A DNA stretch of 64,000 nt from contig CALEQZ010000051.1 in the NCBI GenBank assembly GCA_937908115.1, positions 32,476 to 96,475 on the forward strand, read 5' to 3'. A model generated the notes under the pieces. It was not told where the DNA came from and did no database searches. It saw only the letters and a list, made by a program, of their open reading frames with translations. The first letter of the stretch is position 1; each line of letters starts with the position of its first letter. This document shows positions 25,486 through 34,698 of the stretch, piece by piece. This DNA comes from an uncultured Alcaligenaceae bacterium. GTDB lineage: Bacteria > Pseudomonadota > Gammaproteobacteria > Burkholderiales > Burkholderiaceae_B. The position numbers and the translations under genes were made by a program.

Positions 25486-27531
25486 TTATAGAACCCGCTG
25501 CACGGCTGCGGCCACGGCTTCGGCCGTCAGCCCGAAATGCTTGAACAGGTCGCCGGCCGGCGCCGACTCACCGTAGCGGTCTATCCCGACCACGGCGCCA
25601 TCCAGGCCGACGTATTTGTACCAGTACGCGGTGCAGCCGGCCTCGACCGCCACGCGCGGCAGGCCCTTGGGCAGCACGGATTCGCGCCAGGCGGCATCCT
25701 GCGCGTCGAACACGCTGGTGCACGGCATCGACACCACGCGCACCGGGATGCCGGCGGCGGCCAGTTGTTCTTGGGCGGCCAGCGCCAGCGCGACCTCCGA
25801 GCCGGTCGCAATGATCACCGCGCGGGCCCCTTCGGCGTCGCGCAGCACGTAGCCGCCGCGCGCGATTGCGGCGACCGTCTCGGCATCCCGCGGCACGAAG
25901 GGCAGGTTCTGGCGCGACAGCAGCAGCGCCGTCGGGCCGCCGTCGCGCACGTCCATGCCCACGCTGGCCGGACGCTTGACCGCCGCGCCCCAGGCCACGG
26001 CGGTCTCGACCGTGTCGCAAGGGCGCCAGACGTCCAGGTTGGGGATCAGGCGCAGGCTGGACGCATGTTCGATGGACTGGTGCGTCGGGCCGTCCTCGCC
26101 CAGGCCGATGGAATCGTGCGTGAAGACGTGCACCACGCGCTGCTTCATCAGCGCGGCCATGCGCAGCGCGTTGCGGGAATAGTCCGAAAACGTCAGGAAA
26201 GTGCCGCCGTAGGGCAGGTAGCCGCCGTGCAGCGCGATGCCGTTCATCACCGCGGCCATGCCGAACTCGCGCACGCCGTAGTTGATGTGCCGGCCGAAAG
26301 ACAGGCCGGACTGCCCGGCGCGCACCGGGACGGCACCCTTCCAGTCGGTGAAGTTGGAACCGGTCAGGTCAGCCGAGCCGCCCAGCAGTTCCGGCAGCGC
26401 CTGCACCAGCGCAGTGATGGCGTATTGGGACGCCTTGCGGGTGGCCACCGATTCGGCCTTTTCACAGGCTTGTGCAACCAGCGCCTGCAGCTTTTCGTCA
26501 AAGCCGGCGGGCAGCTCGCCCTTCATGCGGCGCAGGAATTCGGCGGCCTCGGCGGGATACTCGGCCGCATAGGCGTCGAACTTGCGCTGCCATTCGGCCT
26601 GAGCCTTGTTGCCGGCTTCGCGCGCATCCCACGCGCGGTAGATGTCGTCGGGAATCTCGAAGGGCCCGTAAGGCCAGCCCAGCGCCTGGCGGGTCGCGGC
26701 GACTTCGCCCGCGCCCAAGGGCGAGCCGTGCACCTTGTCGGTGCCAGCCAGGTTGGGCGCGCCCTTGCCGATGACCGTGCGGCAGACGATGAGCGTGGGC
26801 CCGCCGTGGTGCCGCGCGTTGTCGCGCGCCTGGGCCAGCGCCGCATCGACCGCCTCCACGTCGTGGCCGTCGACGCCGCGGATCACGTTCCAGCCGTAGC
26901 CTTCGAAGCGCCGCGCCGTGTCGTCGGCAAACCAGTCCTTGACCTGGCCGTCGATCGAAATGCCGTTGTCGTCGTACAGGACGACCAGCTTGGACAGCCG
27001 CAGGGTGCCGGCCAACGAGCACGCCTCGTGCGAGATGCCTTCCATCAGGCAGCCGTCGCCGGCGAACACGTAGGTGAAGTGGTCGACCAGGGTATGGCCG
27101 GGCCGGTTGAACTCCGCCGCCAGCAGCGCCTCGGCCAAGGCCATGCCGACCGCATTGGCCAGCCCCTGCCCGAGCGGGCCGGTGGTGGTTTCCACGCCCG
27201 GTGTGATGCCGACCTCGGGATGGCCCGGCGTGCGCGAATGCAGCTGGCGGAAGCGCCGCAGCTCGTCCATCGGCAGGTCGTAGCCGGTCAGGTGCAGCAG
27301 CGCGTAGATGAGCATGGAGCCGTGCCCGTTGGACAGCACGAAGCGGTCGCGGTCGGGCCAGGCGGGGTCGGCGGGGTTATGGCGCAGGTGACGCGTCCAC
27401 AGTGCCTGGGCGATCTCGGCCATGCCCATGGGCGCGCCGGGGTGCCCCGAATTGGCCTGTTGAACGGCGTCCATGGCGAGCGCCCGGATGGCGTCTGCGG
27501 GTTTGGGGGTGTTGGCGCTGGCTGGGCTCAT
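25486..27531 (-). CDS. tkt: Transketolase
   Basis: A 681-residue thiamine-diphosphate enzyme of the pentose phosphate pathway, moving two-carbon units between sugar phosphates. Seen: NSGHPGAPMGMAEIA, LSNGHGSMLIYALLHL, the thiamine-binding VFAGDGCLMEGISHEA, and HDSIGLGEDGPTHQSIEH of the pyrimidine domain. The start at MSPASANTPKPADA is preferred over the longer frame because the extra 46 residues have no family match. It heads the tkt-gap-pgk run. A 215-base spacer separates it from the divergent rsmE. Confidence 0.96.
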   Translation of the reverse strand: MSPASANTPKPADAIRALAMDAVQQANSGHPGAPMGMAEIAQALWTRHLRHNPADPAWPDRDRFVLSNGHGSMLIYALLHLTGYDLPMDELRRFRQLHSRTPGHPEVGITPGVETTTGPLGQGLANAVGMALAEALLAAEFNRPGHTLVDHFTYVFAGDGCLMEGISHEACSLAGTLRLSKLVVLYDDNGISIDGQVKDWFADDTARRFEGYGWNVIRGVDGHDVEAVDAALAQARDNARHHGGPTLIVCRTVIGKGAPNLAGTDKVHGSPLGAGEVAATRQALGWPYGPFEIPDDIYRAWDAREAGNKAQAEWQRKFDAYAAEYPAEAAEFLRRMKGELPAGFDEKLQALVAQACEKAESVATRKASQYAITALVQALPELLGGSADLTGSNFTDWKGAVPVRAGQSGLSFGRHINYGVREFGMAAVMNGIALHGGYLPYGGTFLTFSDYSRNALRMAALMKQRVVHVFTHDSIGLGEDGPTHQSIEHASSLRLIPNLDVWRPCDTVETAVAWGAAVKRPASVGMDVRDGGPTALLLSRQNLPFVPRDAETVAAIARGGYVLRDAEGARAVIIATGSEVALALAAQEQLAAAGIPVRVVSMPCTSVFDAQDAAWRESVLPKGLPRVAVEAGCTAYWYKYVGLDGAVVGIDRYGESAPAGDLFKHFGLTAEAVAAAVQRVL

Positions 27532-27746
27532 AGGAAAGGTCTGCAGCAGACCGCCTGCACGATCCGCGACCGTGCCTGCGGGCGCGGCGGGTACGGACCG
27601 GGACGCAAGGACCTGCGTGGCTTGGCCGGGAATCCGGCCGCTGGTCAGTAAAGCCTGCCATTTTAGCACTCGGGATTCCCCCTATACGACGCGCCCGGCG
27701 CGATAATGACGGGCTGCCGGCAGCCGCCGTTACCCAATCAGACGCC

Positions 27747-28505
27747 ATGCCCGCTCCGCGCTTTTTCTGTCCCGCTCCCCTGCCCTCGCACACCGAAATC
27801 GCCCTGCCCGAGGCCGTCGCGCACCACGCTGTGCGCGTGCTGCGGCTGCGCGATGGCGCCGATATCGTGCTGTTCGACGGCCAGGGCGGCGAGGTGCCCG
27901 CGACCCTGGTGCTCGGCAAGGATGCGCCCGCCCGCGCCCGCCTGGGCGAACGGTCGCCGCGCGAAGCCGAACTCGCCGGACGCATCGTGCTGGTCCAAGG
28001 CCTGCCTGCCGGGGACAAGATGGACTGGATCGTCGAAAAATCGGTCGAGCTGGGCGCCGCGGCCATCGTCCCCGTCGCGGCGCGTCGCAGCGTTTCGCAG
28101 CTGGCCGGCCCGCGGCGCGAAAAGCGCCTGGCGCGCTGGCGCAGCATCGTCCAGGCCGCCTGCGAGCAATGCGGCCGCAACCGGCTACCCTCGGTCGGCG
28201 ACGTGGTCACGCTGGAGCAATGGCTGGAAAACAACGCGCGGTCTCCTTCGCCGCTGCCGGTGTTCCTGTGCCATCCCGAGGCAAGCGAACCCCTGGCCCC
28301 TGCGCTGCGCGCGCTGCGGCCCGATGCGCTGGCGCTGCTGGTGGGGCCGGAAGGCGGCTGGTCCGACGAGGAACTCGCCGCCGCGGCGCGATACGGGGCG
28401 TGCCCACTGCGTCACGGCAGCCGTATCCTGCGCACGGAAACTGCCGGCCTGGCGCTGATCGCCGCGGTGACGGCCATACTGGGTTGGGAAGACGGCGGGC
28501 GGTAG
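27747..28505 (+). CDS. rsmE: 16S rRNA (uracil-1498-N3)-methyltransferase
   Basis: A 252-residue SPOUT-class methyltransferase that modifies U1498 of 16S rRNA using S-adenosylmethionine. It has the N-terminal PUA-like domain (HHAVRVLRLRDG), then KMDWIVEKSVELGA, the RWRSIVQAACEQCGRN block, and the knot motif LLVGPEGGWSDEEL with LRTETAGLALIAAV at the C-terminus. A single gene, divergent from tkt and convergent with the barstar gene. Confidence 0.95.
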   Translation: MPAPRFFCPAPLPSHTEIALPEAVAHHAVRVLRLRDGADIVLFDGQGGEVPATLVLGKDAPARARLGERSPREAELAGRIVLVQGLPAGDKMDWIVEKSVELGAAAIVPVAARRSVSQLAGPRREKRLARWRSIVQAACEQCGRNRLPSVGDVVTLEQWLENNARSPSPLPVFLCHPEASEPLAPALRALRPDALALLVGPEGGWSDEELAAAARYGACPLRHGSRILRTETAGLALIAAVTAILGWEDGGR

Positions 28506-28537
28506 GCCGCAGCGGCCGCCGCCCGCGCAGGGAGTCG

Positions 28538-28996
28538 CTACTCGTCGCTCCAGGTCGCGGCCCGGCCTGGCTCCGGGTCCGGGTGCTTGCCGGCGTGCTC
28601 GACGGCGTAGGCGAAAATCCGGCCGTTTTCCCGGGCGAATTCCGCCACGTCCGCGCACACGTTTTCAATCAGCACGCTGTCTTCTTCCAGGGCGGGATCG
28701 CCCGAGTGCAGTTTGCTCAGGTAGAGCACCACCCCGACCTTCTGGTCGAGTACGGTGTCGCAAAGGCAATCGTAGAGGGCGTCCAGGCTGCTGCCGAAGA
28801 ATTCAGGAAAATCCACCGCCTTGGCGATGGCGCGCAGAACGGCCGAGCGGCTGCGCGCGCGATCGCAGTCGGCCACGAAATAGGCCAGACCCCCGGCACG
28901 GGCGGCTTCGGCCAATGCCTCAGGCTGGGCGGCGTGATCCAGCGCCCCGCCGCGCTGCAACTGTCGCTGCAGGGGGGACGAACCGGTTCGCGTCAT
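28538..28996 (-). CDS. Barstar-family ribonuclease-inhibitor-like protein
   Basis: A 152-residue protein with a barstar domain over about residues 35-125, recognised by KAVDFPEFFGSSLDALYDCLCD, the helix that in barstar plugs a ribonuclease active site, followed by VGVVLYLSKLH. No barnase-like ribonuclease gene is seen in the window, so it is an orphan by position. Its start overlaps the stop codon of the upstream patatin gene (ATGA), implying coupled translation. It may inhibit a cellular or foreign ribonuclease; target unknown. Confidence 0.87.
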   Translation of the reverse strand: MTRTGSSPLQRQLQRGGALDHAAQPEALAEAARAGGLAYFVADCDRARSRSAVLRAIAKAVDFPEFFGSSLDALYDCLCDTVLDQKVGVVLYLSKLHSGDPALEEDSVLIENVCADVAEFARENGRIFAYAVEHAGKHPDPEPGRAATWSDE

Positions 28997-30204
28997 GCTC
29001 GTGGCTCCTTGAAAAACTCATGTACAGCTTCGGTACGGCGCATCGTATCGGCATAACCGAGTTCGATCAACGCGCTCGTGTAACTCGCCTCGAATAATAA
29101 ATAAGACAGCAGGGATCCGCCTGTCCTGCCATGCGGATCGGCGGAAATTCCCAGCACGCGGAACAGGGTGCGCACCGCCCGCGGCAGGCTGTCGATGTGG
29201 GCCAGCGCCAGGTCGTCGAGCGAGCGGCTGGGCGACAGCGCCAGCACCTCCACATGGCGTAGGCCGGTGCGCTGCGCCAGCCGCGGCGCCAGGGCGAGGA
29301 TCTCGTTGGCCCGCTCCAGCCGCTCGATGTCCATGGCCACGCTGTCCAGGAAGATATTGGACAGGGCGTGTCCGCCGATCTGCGCCAGCGAGGGATAGTC
29401 GGAATCGCGCCTGCGCTTTTCCGGGTGCGTATCGTCGCGGTAGCCGGTACCGATGACCAGCACCCGGTCGGCGCCCAGGTGGATGGCCGGGCTGATGGGC
29501 GCGAGCTGGCGCATCGACCCGTCGCCGCACCATTCGACCTGCCCGTCCACCTGCAGCGCCCGGGCGGGGAAGACGAAGGGAATGGCGCTGGAGGCCATTA
29601 GGTGATCGACCCCGATGCGCACCGCCACGGCATGGCGCAGCGACCGCCGCCACGGCTCGATGGGACGGCGCGACTGGTAGAAGGTCAGGTGCTCGCCGGA
29701 GGTATAGCCCGATGCGGTCACGGCCAGCGCCGACAGCACGCCCTCGGCCAGGTTGGCCTGCAAGCGGTCGAAATCCAGCGCGCGCATCAGCAGCTGCTCC
29801 AGCGGCCGGTTATCCAGCAGCGAGCGCGGGCGGTTGCGGCGCAACGCCGGCACCAGCCAGCCCAGCATCAGCATGCCCAGCCAATGCGCCCCGGTACCGG
29901 CCAGCCCTGCAGCGTCAGACCGGTAGACGGCGCCGGTATGCAGCGTTTCCCAGAAATGGCGCATGCGCTCGGCGGCAAAACGCGGATCGTTGGCCCGGCA
30001 GGCGAGCGCCGCGGCGTTGATCGCGCCGGCCGACGAACCGCATATCACGCCGAAGGGATTGGGCAGGGGTTCGTCCCTGCCCGCGCCCAGAATGTCGAAG
30101 ACGGCCCGCAGCGCCCCGACCTGGTAGGCGGCGCGCGCGCCGCCCCCGGTCAGGACCAGGCCCGTGACGGGCCCGCGCCTATCACCGGTTGTTGGTGTTG
30201 GCAT
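28993..30204 (-). CDS. Patatin-like phospholipase
   Basis: A 403-residue acyl hydrolase. The oxyanion loop is GLVLTGGGARAAYQVGALRAV near residue 15, the nucleophile is in GSSAG near 57, and the catalytic Asp is in DGS near 228, giving the Ser-Asp dyad of patatins. No signal peptide is evident. The C-terminal half (RTLFRVLGISADPHGR) is typical of the proteobacterial family. The start overlaps the end of maeB by 23 bases, which is the only in-frame start upstream of the oxyanion loop. It probably hydrolyses membrane phospholipids; role unknown. Confidence 0.9.
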   Translation of the reverse strand: MPTPTTGDRRGPVTGLVLTGGGARAAYQVGALRAVFDILGAGRDEPLPNPFGVICGSSAGAINAAALACRANDPRFAAERMRHFWETLHTGAVYRSDAAGLAGTGAHWLGMLMLGWLVPALRRNRPRSLLDNRPLEQLLMRALDFDRLQANLAEGVLSALAVTASGYTSGEHLTFYQSRRPIEPWRRSLRHAVAVRIGVDHLMASSAIPFVFPARALQVDGQVEWCGDGSMRQLAPISPAIHLGADRVLVIGTGYRDDTHPEKRRRDSDYPSLAQIGGHALSNIFLDSVAMDIERLERANEILALAPRLAQRTGLRHVEVLALSPSRSLDDLALAHIDSLPRAVRTLFRVLGISADPHGRTGGSLLSYLLFEASYTSALIELGYADTMRRTEAVHEFFKEPRA

Positions 30205-32473
30205 CGACCACGGTCAATGCGGTCATGTTGATGATGCGGCGCACCGTCGAGCTGGAGGTCAGAATGTTGACGGGCGCGTTGACGCCGAGCAGGAAGGGCC
30301 CGATGGCCACGTTGCCGCCAGCGGCCGTCTTAAGCAGGTTGTAGGCGATGTTGCCCGAATCCACGTTGGGGCACACCAGCAGGTTGGCCGCGCCCTTGAG
30401 CGTGGTCGACGGCAGGATGCGCTGGCGCAGCGATTCGTCCAGCGCGCAATCGCCGTGCATTTCGCCGTCGACTTCCAGCTCGGGCGCGCGCTCACGGATC
30501 AGCGCCAGCGCGTCGCGCATCTTGGCGCCAGAGGCGGCGCTGGCCGAGCCGAAATTCGAGCGCGACAGCAGCGCTACCTTCGGCTCCAGGTTGAGCCGGC
30601 GCATCTGCTCGGCGGCCGCGATGGTGAATTCGGCGATCTGCTCGGCCGTGGGATCGTCGTTGATGTGCGTGTCGACCAGCGCGATGGTGCGCTCGGCCAG
30701 CAACAGCACGTTCATCGCCGCATAGGTGCAGGCACCCGGGCGCTTGCCGATGACCTCGTCGATGAAGCGCAGGTGATCGGCATAAGCGCCGACGGTGCCG
30801 CAAATCATGCCGTCGGCATCGCCCAGGTGGACCATCATGGCGCCGATCAGCGTCAGGCGGCGGCGCATCTCCACGCGCGCCATTTCCTTGCTGATGCCGC
30901 GCCGGCACATGATCTCCCAGTAGGTCGTCCAATAGCGATGGAAGCGCTCGTCGAACTCGGGATTGGTGACTTCGACGTCCTCGCCCAGGCGCAGGCGCAG
31001 GCCGTACTTCTCGATACGCGCAGCCAGCACCGCGGGCCGGCCGACCAGGATGGGCTTGGCCAGGCCTTCGTCGACCACGACCTGCACCGCGCGCAGCACG
31101 CGCTCGTCCTCGCCCTCGGTAAAGACGATGCGGGCCTTGCCGCCTTCGCGCACGATGTTCTTGGCCGCGGCGAACAGCGGCTTCATGAAGGCGCCGGAAT
31201 GGTAGACGAACTGCTGGATCTGCTCGACGTAGGCATCCAGGTCGGCGATGGGCCGCGTCGCCACGCCATCCTTCATGGCCGCCCGGGCCACCGCCGGGGC
31301 GATGCGCACGATCAGGCGTGGATCAAAAGGCTTGGGAATGAAATAGTCGCGCCCGAAGGACAGGTCATAGGTGCCATAGGCCGCGGCCACGACTTCGCTT
31401 TGCTCTTCCTGCGCCAGCGCGGCGATGGCATAGACGGCGGCCTTTTCCATTTCGCGCGTGATGGTGGTGGCCCCCACGTCCAACGCACCGCGAAACACGT
31501 ACGGGAAGCACAGCACGTTGTTGACCTGGTTGGGATAGTCCGACCGGCCGGTGGCCATGACCACGTCGTCGCGCACCGCGTGCGCTTCCTCGGGCAAGAT
31601 TTCCGGCGTGGGGTTGGCCAGCGCCAGGATGAGCGGGCGCGGCGCCATGCGCGCGACCATGTCCGGCTTGAGCACGCCGCCGGCCGACAGGCCCAGGAAC
31701 ACGTCGGCGCCGTCGATGATTTCGGCCAGCGTGCGCTTGTCGGTCTTTTGCGCGAAGCGGGCCTTCTCCGGGTCCATCAGCTTGGTGCGGCCCTCGTAGA
31801 CCACGCCCTCGATGTCGGCCACCCAGATGTTCTCGATGGGCAGCCCCAGGTCGACCATCAGGTCCAGGCAGGCCAGCGCCGCGGCACCCGCGCCGCAAGT
31901 CACCACCTTGACCTGCTTGATGTCCTTGCCGACGACCTTCAACCCGTTGATGAAGGCCGCTGACACCGTGATGGCCGTGCCGTGCTGGTCGTCATGAAAG
32001 ACCGGGATCTTCATGCGCTCGCGCAGCTTGCGCTCGACCTCGAAGCATTCCGGCGCCTTGATGTCCTCGAGGTTGATGCCGCCGAAAGTGGGTTCCAGGC
32101 CGGCGATGATGTCGACCAGCTTGTCGGGATCGGTCTCGTTGATCTCGATGTCGAAGACGTCCAGGCCGGCGAACTTCTTGAACAAGACCGCCTTGCCTTC
32201 CATGACGGGCTTGGAGGCGAGCGCGCCGATGTTGCCCAGGCCAAGCACCGCCGTGCCGTTGGAGATCACGCCCACCAGGTTGCCGCGGCCGGTGTAGCGG
32301 TAAACATTGCTGGGGTCGGCGACGATTTCCTCACAGGCCGCCGCCACGCCGGGGGAATAAGCCAGGGCCAGGTCGCGCTGGTTGCTCAGTTGCTTGGTCG
32401 GCGCGATCGAAAGCTTGCCGGGTCGGCCGTGCTCGTGATATTCGAGCGCAGCCTTGCGCAGATTGGCGTCCAT
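30182..32473 (-). CDS. maeB: NADP-dependent malic enzyme with phosphotransacetylase-like domain
   Basis: A 763-residue MaeB-type enzyme: an N-terminal malic domain (LALAYSPGVAAACEEI, NGTAVLGLGNIGA), a NAD(P)-binding domain (CGAGAAALACLDLM) to about residue 420, then a C-terminal phosphotransacetylase-like domain (GLAKPILVGRP onward) that in E. coli MaeB serves regulation by acetyl-CoA. It oxidatively decarboxylates malate to pyruvate with NADP. The start at MDANLRKAALEYH drops an 11-residue extension. The patatin and barstar genes follow on the same strand with overlaps. Confidence 0.96.
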   Translation of the reverse strand: MDANLRKAALEYHEHGRPGKLSIAPTKQLSNQRDLALAYSPGVAAACEEIVADPSNVYRYTGRGNLVGVISNGTAVLGLGNIGALASKPVMEGKAVLFKKFAGLDVFDIEINETDPDKLVDIIAGLEPTFGGINLEDIKAPECFEVERKLRERMKIPVFHDDQHGTAITVSAAFINGLKVVGKDIKQVKVVTCGAGAAALACLDLMVDLGLPIENIWVADIEGVVYEGRTKLMDPEKARFAQKTDKRTLAEIIDGADVFLGLSAGGVLKPDMVARMAPRPLILALANPTPEILPEEAHAVRDDVVMATGRSDYPNQVNNVLCFPYVFRGALDVGATTITREMEKAAVYAIAALAQEEQSEVVAAAYGTYDLSFGRDYFIPKPFDPRLIVRIAPAVARAAMKDGVATRPIADLDAYVEQIQQFVYHSGAFMKPLFAAAKNIVREGGKARIVFTEGEDERVLRAVQVVVDEGLAKPILVGRPAVLAARIEKYGLRLRLGEDVEVTNPEFDERFHRYWTTYWEIMCRRGISKEMARVEMRRRLTLIGAMMVHLGDADGMICGTVGAYADHLRFIDEVIGKRPGACTYAAMNVLLLAERTIALVDTHINDDPTAEQIAEFTIAAAEQMRRLNLEPKVALLSRSNFGSASAASGAKMRDALALIRERAPELEVDGEMHGDCALDESLRQRILPSTTLKGAANLLVCPNVDSGNIAYNLLKTAAGGNVAIGPFLLGVNAPVNILTSSSTVRRIINMTALTVVDANTNNR

Positions 32474-32545
32474 AATGGCCTCGCAGAAGATTGCCCAGGG
32501 CCGCACGACAGGCGGTCACCTTTCGTAAAGACGGGGATTCTAGCC

Positions 32546-33430
32546 TTATCCCGCGGGCAACGGTGGCAGGCGCCCGGCCGGATCGAACAACGCCTTGACC
32601 CGGCCATCCAGTTCAGCGGCGGCGGCACGCTCCTCCGGCGTCGCATGCTGCATCGCAACAGGGGCAGGCGCAGGCGCCGCCAGCAATACTGCCGATTCCA
32701 GCCACGCCAACGCACCGCCGTGGCCGACCAGCAGGTGCGAGAGGTAGACGGTGCCCTGCGCTGGCTGCAAGGCATCGAGCCGTGCCCGGGCCGGCCAGCG
32801 GCCGGCCTGCAGCCAGCGGCGCGCAGGCTCCCTGGCGGCCAACTCGAACAGCTTGGGCACCAGCCGCTGCATGGCCAGCGTGCGCAGCGGCAGCACGTCA
32901 CGCTCGCCGAAAGGCCCCAGGCGCGCCCGCGTGCCGTCGGCCAACATCACGTCTGCGGCCAGCACGCCGCATGCCGCGGTGCGCCGCGGCGGGCACGCCG
33001 GGGCGGCCGGCCCGGCCAGCCATGCGGCCAGCGTCATGTCCGCTGGAGCGTTCGCGAACTGTAGCAAGCCCGCCTCGCACAGCGCCCCAACCGTGCAGCC
33101 CGCCTGCGCCTGCCATAGCCCTGGCGCATCGGGCACGGGCGCCAGCTCGTTCAGCGCGGCGGGATCCACCCACAGCACGGGCCGGCCGGGCGCGGGCGGC
33201 GCGGCACCGGCCAGTGCCAGCGTCACGCCGAATTCCGCGCACAGCTCGCGCGCGTGCGCAACATCAGCCGGACGGGCAGCCGCCAGCCGGGCCACGCCCT
33301 CACCTTCCGGGCCCCCCGCATCCTCGAGCCGCCCCTGGCAGATGCGTGCCAGCCGCTGGCAAAACCGCCCCCACTCCGAGCGGGCTGCGGCCGGCCGGCC
33401 AAACAGAAAAGAACGCCTCGATGGCTGCAT
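32546..33430 (-). CDS. FAD-binding (PCMH-type) oxidoreductase-like protein with twin-arginine-like N-terminus
   Basis: A 294-residue protein beginning QPSRRSFLFGR, similar to a twin-arginine signal, but the following hydrophobic stretch is weak. Residues about 45-200 resemble an FAD_binding_4 domain of the glycolate-oxidase GlcE kind (LAAARPADVAHARELCAEFG, WVDPAALNELAPV, QAGCTVGALCEA), and the end FDPAGRLPPLP matches the usual C-terminal signature. The conserved GG-x-TNAGG core is not obvious, so FAD binding may be degenerate. Its start codon overlaps an upstream ATG of the divergent aminotransferase gene. Confidence 0.65.
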   Translation of the reverse strand: MQPSRRSFLFGRPAAARSEWGRFCQRLARICQGRLEDAGGPEGEGVARLAAARPADVAHARELCAEFGVTLALAGAAPPAPGRPVLWVDPAALNELAPVPDAPGLWQAQAGCTVGALCEAGLLQFANAPADMTLAAWLAGPAAPACPPRRTAACGVLAADVMLADGTRARLGPFGERDVLPLRTLAMQRLVPKLFELAAREPARRWLQAGRWPARARLDALQPAQGTVYLSHLLVGHGGALAWLESAVLLAAPAPAPVAMQHATPEERAAAAELDGRVKALFDPAGRLPPLPAG

Positions 33431-33473
33431 GACTACAATTTCCGCTTTTTCTCAAGCCCTGCGCAACACCGCC

Positions 33474-34628
33474 ATGTCCCTCGCCGCACGCACGCAAGCC
33501 GTCCTGCCATTCCGCGCCGTAGAGCTGTTCAAGCAGGCAGCCGCCCTGCAGGCGCAAGGACGCGACATTATCAGCCTGGGCATCGGCGAGCCGGATTTCA
33601 CCGCGCCGCCACAAGTCCTGCAAGCGATGCAGCGCGCCGCCGACGCCGGCCTGAGCGGCTACAGCCCGCCCGCCGGCCTGCCCGCGCTGCGCCAGGCCAT
33701 CGCCCATTTCTACGGCGAACGCTTCGGCGCCGCCGTCGACCCGGGACGCGTCATCGTCACCTCGGGCGCCTCCGGCGCGCTCTTGCTGGCGGCCATGGCG
33801 CTCATCAACCCGGGCGACGAGATCCTGATACCGGACCCTTGCTATCCGGCCAACCGGAACTTCATCCTCGCCGCCGGCGGCTCGGCCCGGTTGGTGCCGG
33901 CCGCCGCGGCCAGCCGCTACCAGCTGTCGGCCGCGGACGTGCGCGCGCATTGGGGCCCCGCCACGCGGGGCGTGCTCGTGGCCTCGCCGGGCAACCCGAC
34001 CGGGACGTCGATCGCGCGCGACGAGCTGGCCGCCATCCTGGACGAAGTCCGCTGCCGCGGGGGATTGGCACTGGTCGACGAAATCTACCTGGGACTGAGC
34101 TACGAAGGCCAGCCGCGCTCGGCCCTGGCCCTGGACGACGGCGTGGTCATCATCAATAGCTTTTCCAAGTACTTCCACATGACGGGCTGGCGCCTGGGAT
34201 GGATGATCGTGCCCGACGCCATGGTCGAGCCCATCGAGCGCATCGCCGCCAGCCTGGCCATTTGCGCGCCGACGCTTGCCCAGCACGCGGCGCTTGCCTG
34301 CTTCGAGCCGCAGACGCTGACCATCTACGACGAACGCCGCGAAGCCTTCCGGCAACGCCGCGACTACCTGGTGCCCGAACTGGAACGCCTGGGGTTTGCC
34401 GTGCCGGCGCGACCCGACGGCGCCTTCTACATCTACGCGGACACCCGCGCGCTGGCCGCCGACAGCCAGGACTTGTCGCGGCGCATGCTGCACGAAGCCG
34501 GCGTGGCGGCGGTGCCGGGCCTGGATTTTGGCCCCGCCCATGCCGCGCACACCATGCGCTTTTCGTACGCCACCGGTATGCACCGGCTGAAGGAAGCGGT
34601 CCAGCGGCTGGAAACGCTCTTGGGTTGA
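33474..34628 (+). CDS. Class I/II pyridoxal-phosphate aminotransferase
   Basis: A 384-residue fold-type I aminotransferase. Seen: GIGEPDFTAPPQVLQAM, the GYSPPAGLPALRQAI block, SPGNPTGT, VDEIYLGLSY and the PLP lysine in NSFSKYFHMTGWRLGW. The conserved C-terminal arginine lies in AHTMRFSYATG. It is probably active on aspartate, aromatic or similar amino acids; substrate not assignable. MSLAARTQAVLPF at 33474 is preferred; an ATG at 33429 would add 15 residues and overlap the start codon of the divergent FAD-domain gene. Confidence 0.9.
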   Translation: MSLAARTQAVLPFRAVELFKQAAALQAQGRDIISLGIGEPDFTAPPQVLQAMQRAADAGLSGYSPPAGLPALRQAIAHFYGERFGAAVDPGRVIVTSGASGALLLAAMALINPGDEILIPDPCYPANRNFILAAGGSARLVPAAAASRYQLSAADVRAHWGPATRGVLVASPGNPTGTSIARDELAAILDEVRCRGGLALVDEIYLGLSYEGQPRSALALDDGVVIINSFSKYFHMTGWRLGWMIVPDAMVEPIERIAASLAICAPTLAQHAALACFEPQTLTIYDERREAFRQRRDYLVPELERLGFAVPARPDGAFYIYADTRALAADSQDLSRRMLHEAGVAAVPGLDFGPAHAAHTMRFSYATGMHRLKEAVQRLETLLG

Positions 34629-34698
34629 GGACGGGGCGCCGCCGTGGCTGCCCGCTTTGTTGCCGCGCGCCAGGCCGGCGCGGCTTGACGCGATCCCC

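Noticed and set aside
22940..25576. An 878-codon plus-strand frame across the end of the DUF3141 gene, pgk and gap
   Set aside because: It runs antisense to two certain glycolytic genes and its composition is that of a shadow frame.
25537..27651. A 704-codon open frame on the plus strand opposite tkt
   Set aside because: It mirrors a clear transketolase on the other strand; the translation is rich in Gly/Ala/Arg/His with no family pattern, as expected for an antisense frame in GC-rich DNA.
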